A program made the translations under genes and the position numbers. The notes beneath the pieces were generated by a model. It was not told the DNA's origin. It did not search any database and worked only from the letters and a program-made list of their open reading frames with translations. Of a stretch of DNA of 5,741 nt, positions 1-4,983 are shown piece by piece. The first letter of the stretch is position 1. Every line of letters begins with the position of its first letter. This DNA comes from DASQTB01 sp035642095. GTDB taxonomy: Bacteria; Actinomycetota; UBA4738; CALAEC01. The DNA lies in assembly GCA_035642095.1 (NCBI GenBank), contig DASQTB010000139.1, positions 1-5,741 on the forward strand. The letters run 5' to 3'.

Positions 1-129
1 CGGGAGGCCGTAGGGCTCACCGCGTTCACCGAGGAAGACGACCGGCCGGTGGACATCCCCGACCAGCCGGCGGACCAGACCGCAGCGGCGGTCCCGGAGA
101 CGGCCAAGGCCAAAGCGGGGACCGGCTAG
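1..129 (+). CDS. recA: C-terminal end of probable RecA recombinase (partial, 5' end outside window)
   Basis: An open frame runs in from the window edge and stops at TAG 127-129, giving 42 residues that begin REAVGLTAFTEEDD. The start matches the end of a RecA core, where the last helix usually reads like I-x-x-K-V-R-E-x-L-G-L. It is followed by an acidic stretch (EEDD) and then an Ala/Pro/Lys-rich tail. RecA C-termini are typically acidic and poorly conserved, and this tail is known to damp DNA binding. The assignment rests mainly on context, because recX starts only 3 bases after the stop and recA-recX pairing is very common. No ATPase or DNA-binding loop is visible because those lie upstream. 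RecA forms the ATP-dependent filament on single-stranded DNA for recombination and SOS induction. What else it could be: any protein with an acidic low-complexity tail, but the recX neighbour makes that less likely. Confidence 0.65.
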   Translation, partial: REAVGLTAFTEEDDRPVDIPDQPADQTAAAVPETAKAKAGTG

Positions 130-132
130 CCG

Positions 133-615
133 ATGTCGACCCGGGAGCGCCCTCGGACCTCCGTCAAGGATCGGGCGCTCCGGCTCCTCTCCGTGCGGTC
201 TCGGAGCCGGGCCGAGCTGCGCATCCGCCTGGTCCGGGCGGGATACGAGCCCCTCGAGATCGAGGAGGCCATCGCCGACCTGGAGGCCGTCGGGCTGGTC
301 GACGACGAGCGGTTCGCCCGAGAGTACGCGGAGCACCAGCGGCGGCGGGGGATGGGCCGCCGGGCGGGGATGGCCGCGCTCCGGGGCAAGGGCATCGACC
401 GCGCCGTGGCCGAACAGGCCCTCGGGGAGACCAACCCCGAAGACGAGGCCGAGCGGGCCTTCGAGCTGGCCCGGGGCCGCCTGGAGCGCCTGCGAGGGCT
501 CCCGCCCGATATCGCTCACCGGCGGACCGTGGGCTTCCTCCTCCGCCGAGGGTACGAACCGATCATCGCCGGGAGCGCGGTGCGCCGGGCCGCCGCCGAC
601 ATGGAGCCGAGGTGA
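133..615 (+). CDS. recX: RecX, regulatory protein of RecA filaments
   Basis: The gene encodes 160 residues, a normal length for RecX, which binds the RecA filament groove and modulates its extension and ATPase and strand-exchange activity. The sequence shows the family pattern of tandem three-helix repeats. Residues 14-33 match the opening ALRLL.xRxRSxxEL block. The hallmark GLVDDERFA is at 54-62, followed by an Arg-rich stretch (HQRRRGMGRRAG, about 67-78) and a LRxKGID segment near 82-88. A second repeat with RRTVGFLLRRGY lies near 128-140. ATG 133 is chosen because it follows the recA stop by 3 bases and leaves a standard N-terminus. The nearest purine-rich block (GGGG 117-120) is rather far, so initiation may be coupled to termination of recA. 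The stop TGA (613-615) overlaps the GTG of the next ORF. It is probably co-transcribed with recA. Confidence 0.93.
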   Translation: MSTRERPRTSVKDRALRLLSVRSRSRAELRIRLVRAGYEPLEIEEAIADLEAVGLVDDERFAREYAEHQRRRGMGRRAGMAALRGKGIDRAVAEQALGETNPEDEAERAFELARGRLERLRGLPPDIAHRRTVGFLLRRGYEPIIAGSAVRRAAADMEPR

Positions 616-905
616 AGGGCGCGAGCGACGGCTACCTCCGAGACCTGGCGGAGCGATGGCGCCGCTCGGAAGGTGAGCCGCGCCGGGACATGATCGATGC
701 GCTGTTCCGTGAGCTCCTGGTGGGGCTGGGTCCGTTCACCCGTCACGAGATGGAGGCGTTCTGTCGCGGTGTGTCTGTGGCCGCCCTGGGAGGGGTCATG
801 GCCGGGCTGGCCGCCCCGTTCCGGGACGCGGAGGAGGCCATGACGTTCATCCAGCTCCTGGCGTGCAGGGCGGCCATCGAGGCCGAGAACGCCCGCCGCG
901 CGTAG
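612..905 (+). CDS. Small hypothetical protein translationally coupled to recX
   Basis: This 97-residue product is not one I recognise. The GTG start at 612-614 overlaps the recX stop in a GTGA arrangement, the same style of coupling as miaB/miaA downstream, which supports a real gene. Codon use agrees: about 85 of 97 codons end in G or C, like the neighbours. The protein looks mostly helical. It has a charged N-terminal part (YLRDLAERWRR at 8-18), a middle segment (MIDALFRELLVGLGPFTRHEMEAF, 27-50), and an Ala/Gly/Val-rich hydrophobic run at about 54-70 that might be a buried helix or a weak membrane segment. A helical tail holds Cys85 and ends in ENARRA. Two cysteines (51, 85) are present without a metal-binding pattern. 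There is no signal peptide. Position after recA-recX suggests co-expression with repair genes, but that is not evidence of function. The opposite-strand frame across the same bases looks like a shadow. Confidence 0.7.
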   Translation: MKGASDGYLRDLAERWRRSEGEPRRDMIDALFRELLVGLGPFTRHEMEAFCRGVSVAALGGVMAGLAAPFRDAEEAMTFIQLLACRAAIEAENARRA

Positions 906-928
906 TCGACCGCTGACCGCGACATCCA

Positions 929-957
929 TTGCTATTCGGCCCGTCTCGTTGTACCTT
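929..957 (+). promoter_or_regulatory. Candidate sigma-70-type promoter for the rny operon
   Basis: TTGCTA at 929-934 matches 4 of 6 bases of the -35 consensus TTGACA. After a 17-base spacer, TACCTT at 952-957 matches 3 of 6 of TATAAT, including the important T1, A2 and last T. Transcription would start near 963-966, leaving a leader of about 180 bases before rny. The segment is visibly less GC-rich than the genes around it, as expected of a promoter. It is the best hit I found in the gap, but weak hexamers are easy to find by eye and the sigma factor of this organism is unknown. Confidence 0.35.
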
Positions 958-1090
958 TGTGAACACGAGAGGAACATGTGAATCCCTCGGGACGAGAACC
1001 AGAACGGAACACCACGACGTGCTGATCGATCTCAGACCACGGCCTGTGAGGGGGCGGGCGGGGCCCTAGCGACCCCGAGCCCCACTGTTC

Positions 1091-1147
1091 TCGTTCCTCG
1101 TCCCGTGGGCGGGCCCTGCGCGGCCCGCTGAGCGCCGGGAGGAACGA
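1091..1147 (+). promoter_or_regulatory. Predicted leader stem-loop covering the rny ribosome binding site
   Basis: TCGTTCCTC (1091-1099) is the exact reverse complement of GAGGAACGA (1139-1147), a 9-bp perfect stem that takes in most of the Shine-Dalgarno sequence and the A of the rny ATG. After a 3-base bulge, CCG (1103-1105) can pair with CGG (1136-1138) and extend the stem. Inside lies a second perfect stem, GCGGGCC (1109-1115) with GGCCCGC (1122-1128), closing a 6-base loop. If it forms in the mRNA it would hide the ribosome binding site. The pairing is seen directly; the regulatory role is inferred. High GC makes chance stems common, but the fit to the exact start region is notable. Confidence 0.45.
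1137..1143 (+). promoter_or_regulatory. Shine-Dalgarno sequence of rny
   Basis: GGGAGGA lies 3 bases before the ATG at 1147, with the GGAGG core (1138-1142) 4 bases away. This is a strong, well-placed site and it fixes the rny start. It is the clearest ribosome binding site in the window; the downstream genes start by overlap or with weak sites. Confidence 0.8.
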
Positions 1148-2679
1148 TGGAGATCGTACTGGCCGCCCTGGGAGCCCTGGCCCTCGGCGTCGGAGTGGGC
1201 TTCGGTATCCGCAGGAGTTTGGCCTCGCGGGACGTGGCCTCGGCGGAGAGCCGAGCCCGCCGGCTGGTCACCGACGCCGAACGGGAAGCCGAGGAGACCG
1301 TCCGGAACGCGCTGCTCGAGGTCAAGGAGGAGATCGCGGGCATGCGCCGCGAGGCCGAGGAGGACATCCGGTCTCGCCGCGAGGAGTCCCAGCGCCGGGA
1401 GGCGCGACTGGCGAAGCGGGAGGAGGACCTCGACGCGAAGCTGGTCGAGCTGGAGCGAGGGCGGCGGGGTCTCATCGAGCGGACCACCAAGCTGGACCGG
1501 CTCCGAGACGAGCTGTCGAGGGCCCAGGATGAACATCGCCGCCGGCTCGAGCAGGTAGCCCGGATGACGACGCAGGAGGCCAAGGACGACCTGATCGCCC
1601 AGCTTACCGACCAGGCCAAGCGCGAGGCCATGGGAACGGTCCGGGAGATCGAACAGCGAGCCAGGGAGGAGGCCGACGAGCGGGCTCGGAAGATCGTCAC
1701 CATCGCCATCCAGCGAGTGGCCTCGGAGCAGACCGCGGAGTCGACCGTCAGCGTGTTCACGCTTCCGTCCGATGATCTGAAGGGCCGGATCATCGGCCGG
1801 GAGGGCCGCAACATTAGGGCGTTCGAGGCGCTCACCGGGGTGAACCTGATCATCGACGACACCCCCGAGGCCGTGGTGCTGTCATCGTTCGATCCGGTCC
1901 GCCGGGAGGTCGCCCGCCTCACCCTGGACAAGCTGGTCCAGGACGGCCGGATCCACCCCGCCCGGATCGAGGAGATGTTCGAACGGTCCTCGCGCGAGGT
2001 CGAGGAGCAGGTGAAGCGGGCCGGGGAGTGGGCCATCGGCGAGGTGGGGATCACCGAGATCCACCCGGAGATGGTCCGTGTGCTCGGCCGCCTCCAGTTC
2101 CGGACGTCGTACGGGCAGAACGTCCTCAAGCACCTGGTGGAGTCGGCCCATGTCGCCGGGGTGATGGCCGCCGAGCTCGGGCTTGCGGAGGAGATTCCCA
2201 AGCGGGCCGCCCTGATGCACGACATCGGCAAGGCCCTCACCCATGAGGTGGAGGGATCCCACGCCCTGATCGGCGCGGAGCTGGCCCGCCGGCTGAAGGA
2301 GCCGCCCGAGGTGGTGCACGCCATCGAGTCGCACCACGGCGAGGTGGAGCAACGGACCATCGAGGCGGTCCTGGCCCAGGCGGCCGACGCCATCAGCGGC
2401 TCCCGCCCGGGCGCCCGTCGAGAGTCGATCGAGCAGTACGTGAAGCGGCTCCAACGGCTGGAGGAGATCTGCGAGTCTCATCCGGGCGTCAGCAAGGTGT
2501 TCGCCATGCAGGCCGGCCGGGAGGTCCGGGTCATGGTGAGGCCGGAGGAGGTCGACGACCTGGCCTCCCAGGTCCTGGCCCGAGACATCGCCAAGCAGGT
2601 GGAGGAGGAGCTCCAGTATCCCGGCCAGATCAAGATCACCGTGGTCCGGGAGACGCGCGCGGTCGAGGTGGCGAAGTAA
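1147..2679 (+). CDS. rny: Ribonuclease Y, membrane-anchored endoribonuclease
   Basis: The product has 510 residues, typical for RNase Y (about 510-520), which cleaves 5'-monophosphorylated RNAs to start mRNA decay at the membrane. The domain order is complete. Residues 2-20 form a hydrophobic N-terminal anchor. A long, highly charged coiled coil runs from about 25 to 190. A KH RNA-binding domain begins at 213 with GRIIGREGRN and the conserved block TGVNLIIDDTPEAV. The HD metal-dependent nuclease domain has His329, the His358-Asp359 pair in LMHDIGKA, and ESHHGE with His396-His397. The C-terminus carries the expected AGREVRVMV, YPGQIKITVVRETRAVE block and ends in AK. The ATG has a strong ribosome binding site that a leader stem may cover. 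It begins a likely operon with miaB 10 bases after its stop. RNase Y is classic in Firmicutes and occurs in some Actinomycetota. No key residue seems missing. Confidence 0.97.
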   Translation: MEIVLAALGALALGVGVGFGIRRSLASRDVASAESRARRLVTDAEREAEETVRNALLEVKEEIAGMRREAEEDIRSRREESQRREARLAKREEDLDAKLVELERGRRGLIERTTKLDRLRDELSRAQDEHRRRLEQVARMTTQEAKDDLIAQLTDQAKREAMGTVREIEQRAREEADERARKIVTIAIQRVASEQTAESTVSVFTLPSDDLKGRIIGREGRNIRAFEALTGVNLIIDDTPEAVVLSSFDPVRREVARLTLDKLVQDGRIHPARIEEMFERSSREVEEQVKRAGEWAIGEVGITEIHPEMVRVLGRLQFRTSYGQNVLKHLVESAHVAGVMAAELGLAEEIPKRAALMHDIGKALTHEVEGSHALIGAELARRLKEPPEVVHAIESHHGEVEQRTIEAVLAQAADAISGSRPGARRESIEQYVKRLQRLEEICESHPGVSKVFAMQAGREVRVMVRPEEVDDLASQVLARDIAKQVEEELQYPGQIKITVVRETRAVEVAK

Positions 2680-2689
2680 CCTGAGAGCC

Positions 2690-4024
2690 GTGGAGCGCCG
2701 CTACCTGATCCGCACCTTCGGGTGCCAGATGAACGAGCACGACTCCGAGCGGATCGCCGGGGTGCTCGAGGCCGACGGCATGGTCAGGGCTGGGGACGCC
2801 GCCCAGGCCGAGGTGGTGGTGCTGAACACCTGCGCCGTGCGTCAGAACGCCGACGATCGGCTGTACGGGAACCTCGGCCAGCTCCGCCCGCTCAAGGATC
2901 GCAACCGCCGGATGCGGATCGTGGTGGCCGGCTGCCTGGCCCAGAAGGACCGGGGCGAGATCCAGCGGCGGGCGCCGTGGGTCGACGTGGTGGTCGGGAC
3001 GCACGCTCTCCCCAACGTCCTCGACCTGCTGCGCCGAGCGGACCGGGAAGGGCCTCAGATGGATGTTCGGGAGTACACCGAGGTGTTCCCCAGCGCCCTG
3101 CCGGCTCGGCGCGACGTGGCCCACCACGCCTGGATCAGCGTCTCGGTGGGATGCGACAACCGGTGCACGTTCTGCATCGTCCCCCTGGTCCGAGGCCCCC
3201 AGCGGTCGCGGCCGTTGGGCGACATCCTGGCCGAGGCCCAGGGTCTGGCCGCGTCCGGCGTGGTCGAGGTGACGCTCCTCGGCCAGAACGTGAACACGTA
3301 CGGACGGGACCTGACCGTGCCGGGGTCGTCCCGGAAGCCGCTGTTCGGTGCGCTGCTCCGATCGATGAACGACGTCGACGGGCTCCGCCGGATCCGGTTC
3401 ACCAGCCCCCACCCCCACGACTTCACGCCCGATGTGGTGGAGGCCATGGCCGACAGCGAGAAGGTGTGCGAGCACATCCATTTCCCGCTCCAGTCGGGCT
3501 CCGACCGGCTCCTGAAGATGATGCGGCGCTCGTATCGCAGCGCCCGGTACCTCGATTGGCTCCGTCGGATCCGCCAGACCGTCCCCGACATCGCCGTGAC
3601 CACGGACATCATCGTGGGGTTCCCCGGCGAGACCGAGGAGGACTTTCGGGGCACGCTCCGGGTCGTGGAGGAGGCCCGGTTCGACGCTGCCTACACGTTC
3701 CAGTACTCGCCTCGGGCCGGGACCGAGGCCGCGGAGTACGACGGGCAGGTCCCGAAGGGGGTCGTCCAGGAACGCTTCGACCGCCTGGTGGAGCTCCAGG
3801 ATCGGATCTCGTTGGAGCACAACCGCGCCCTGGAGGGGCGCACCGTCGAGGTCCTGGTCGAAGGCGCCGGGCGGAAGGGAGGGGTCCAGGGCCGGACCCG
3901 GACCAACAAGGTGGTCAACTTTCGGGCCCGCAACGTGGCGGGCGACTTCGTCGACATAACGATCGTTCGGGCCCACCCCCATCACCTGTCGGGGGAGCGC
4001 GTGGAGGTGGCGGTGCCCGCGTGA
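2690..4024 (+). CDS. miaB: MiaB, tRNA-2-methylthio-N6-dimethylallyladenosine synthase
   Basis: This 444-residue radical SAM methylthiotransferase adds the 2-methylthio group to i6A at position 37 of tRNAs, the step after MiaA. The N-terminal methylthiotransferase domain supplies cluster ligands Cys12 (RTFGCQMNEHDSE), Cys48 (NTCAVRQNA) and Cys82 (AGCLAQ). The radical SAM cluster motif CxxxCxxC is Cys155, Cys159 and Cys162 (GCDNRCTFCIVP). Other family blocks are LLGQNVNTYG, FTSPHPHDF, HFPLQSGSDRLLKMMRRSY, DIIVGFPGETEEDF and QYSPRAGTEAA. A C-terminal TRAM domain (about 378-443) would bind tRNA. RTFGCQMN near the N-terminus is diagnostic for MiaB against MtaB or RimO. GTG 2690 gives the usual short N-terminus. 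Its ribosome binding site is weak (GAGAG 2683-2687, only 2 bases away), so it may depend on translation of rny. The stop overlaps the miaA start. Confidence 0.96.
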   Translation: MERRYLIRTFGCQMNEHDSERIAGVLEADGMVRAGDAAQAEVVVLNTCAVRQNADDRLYGNLGQLRPLKDRNRRMRIVVAGCLAQKDRGEIQRRAPWVDVVVGTHALPNVLDLLRRADREGPQMDVREYTEVFPSALPARRDVAHHAWISVSVGCDNRCTFCIVPLVRGPQRSRPLGDILAEAQGLAASGVVEVTLLGQNVNTYGRDLTVPGSSRKPLFGALLRSMNDVDGLRRIRFTSPHPHDFTPDVVEAMADSEKVCEHIHFPLQSGSDRLLKMMRRSYRSARYLDWLRRIRQTVPDIAVTTDIIVGFPGETEEDFRGTLRVVEEARFDAAYTFQYSPRAGTEAAEYDGQVPKGVVQERFDRLVELQDRISLEHNRALEGRTVEVLVEGAGRKGGVQGRTRTNKVVNFRARNVAGDFVDITIVRAHPHHLSGERVEVAVPA

Positions 4025-4983
4025 CCAAGGCCGCGGTGGCCGACCGTCGCTCCGCCTCCATCCCTCGCCTCGACGTCCCTCTGGCCATCGTCGGGCCGAC
4101 GGCCTCGGGGAAGACGCCCGCTTCGGTCGAGCTAGCCCGGCGGCTGGAGGCCGAGGTCGTGGTGGTCGACTCGATGACGGTGTACCGGGGCATGGATGTC
4201 GGCACCGCCAAGCCGACGGCCGTCGAGCGGGGGACGGTCCGTCATCACCTCCTCGACGTGGCCGAGCCGAGGGAGCCGTTTTCGGTGGCCGGGTTCCAGC
4301 GGCTGGCCCGGCGGGCCCTGGCCGCCATCCAGACCCGGGGCCGCCCGGCACTGCTGGTCGGCGGGTCGGGCCTGTACTTCCGGGCGGTGGTCGATCGCCT
4401 GGAGTTTCCCGGAACGGAGCCCGCGCTGCGGGCGGAGCTGGAAGCGGAGGCGGCCGCGCTCGGCCCGGAGCGCCTGCACGCTCGGCTGATGGGCGTCGAT
4501 CCCGGGGCCGCGTCCAAGATCGAGCCGGGGAACCTCAGGCGGACGGTGCGTGCCCTCGAGGTCGTTGCGGCGACCGGACGAACCTTCTCCTCCTTCGCCG
4601 CGGGATGGGACCGGTATCCTGAGGGGCGCGTTCGGGCCGCCGGGGTCGCGGTCCCGTCAGAGCTCCTGCGCCGACGGATCGAGGATCGGATCCGGACGCA
4701 GCTCGAGGAAGGGCTGATCGACGAGGTGAGGGCGCTCCTTCGGGGAGGGGCCGGCCCCTTCCTCACCGCCTCGCAGGCCATCGGGTATTCGGAGATCGCC
4801 GAGCACCTGGCCGGGCGGATGGCGCTGGACGAGGCCCGGGAGCGGATCGTCCGCCGGAGCCGGGCCCTGGCCCGGCGGCAGATGGCGTGGTTCCGGCGGG
4901 ACCCGCGGATCCGGTGGTTCGAGGCGGGGGCCGATGGTGCCCGTGGCGTGGTCGACCAGATCGAGGAGTATCTGAGGACATGA
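4021..4983 (+). CDS. miaA: MiaA, tRNA dimethylallyltransferase
   Basis: The 320-residue product transfers the dimethylallyl group from DMAPP to the N6 of A37 in tRNA, making the substrate of MiaB. A P-loop GPTASGKT is at 25-32, and DSMTVYRGMDVGTAKP at 50-65 is the family block around the catalytic Asp50. GGSGLY is at 114-119. Near the C-terminus are LTASQAIGYSEI and the RRSRALARRQMAWFRRD tRNA-binding segment. Thr53 stands where many Gram-positive MiaA proteins have Gln. The GTG start overlaps the miaB stop (GTGA). GGAGG at 4003-4007 is 13 bases upstream, rather far, and an in-frame GTG at 4036 with AAGG 5 bases before it is a possible alternative that removes 5 residues. The frame stays open well upstream through miaB, an effect of high GC and not a larger protein. 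The stop overlaps the dapF ATG. Confidence 0.95.
   Translation: MTKAAVADRRSASIPRLDVPLAIVGPTASGKTPASVELARRLEAEVVVVDSMTVYRGMDVGTAKPTAVERGTVRHHLLDVAEPREPFSVAGFQRLARRALAAIQTRGRPALLVGGSGLYFRAVVDRLEFPGTEPALRAELEAEAAALGPERLHARLMGVDPGAASKIEPGNLRRTVRALEVVAATGRTFSSFAAGWDRYPEGRVRAAGVAVPSELLRRRIEDRIRTQLEEGLIDEVRALLRGGAGPFLTASQAIGYSEIAEHLAGRMALDEARERIVRRSRALARRQMAWFRRDPRIRWFEAGADGARGVVDQIEEYLRT

Larger units (their letters stand above)
906..1146. other. 241-base intergenic region between the recX operon and rny, no convincing gene
   Basis: This is the only sizeable non-coding stretch. The left part (about 911-1040) is relatively AT-richer and holds the promoter candidate, a 6-bp inverted repeat, five copies of GAAC and a possible 15-codon leader ORF. 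The right part (about 1041-1136) is extremely G/C-rich, with runs of G at 1050-1054, 1056-1058 and 1060-1063 and matching C runs at 1073-1076 and 1080-1083. CGGGG (1059-1063) can pair with CCCCG (1073-1077). No stem followed by a T-run was found, so I see no intrinsic terminator for the recA-recX operon here; termination, if any, would be Rho-dependent or absent. Confidence 0.7.

Noticed and set aside
516..977. 153-codon - strand frame reaching into the intergenic gap
   Set aside because: It is antisense to recX and the small ORF, shows no motif, and the sense ORF has better codon bias and an overlap start.
984..992. Rho-independent terminator at the small CCC/GGG hairpin
   Set aside because: The stem is only a few pairs, with almost no loop, and no T-run follows.
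1050..1063. G-quadruplex
   Set aside because: Only three G-runs with single-base loops are adjacent; the next run of three is at 1107, so a stable intramolecular quadruplex is not supported, and nearby C-runs would compete.
961..1096. LexA (SOS) box made of GAAC and GTTC halves
   Set aside because: GAAC words are at 961-1010 and GTTC at 1087 and 1093, far from the short spacing an SOS palindrome needs; no closely spaced pair exists.
1032..2393. 453-codon - strand frame opposite rny
   Set aside because: Ser/Arg-rich shadow of the charged coiled-coil and KH/HD coding sequence.
2722..4020. Long + strand frame running through miaB in the frame of miaA, which would make a 753-residue protein
   Set aside because: The upstream part is Gly/Arg/Pro-rich with no recognisable motif and overlaps a textbook miaB; only the part from 4021 is MiaA. 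High GC removes stop codons from other frames.
2636..4351. 571-codon open frame on the - strand
   Set aside because: It lies opposite miaB and part of miaA, has low-complexity His/Pro/Arg-rich composition and no family motif; a mirror of strong G/C bias.
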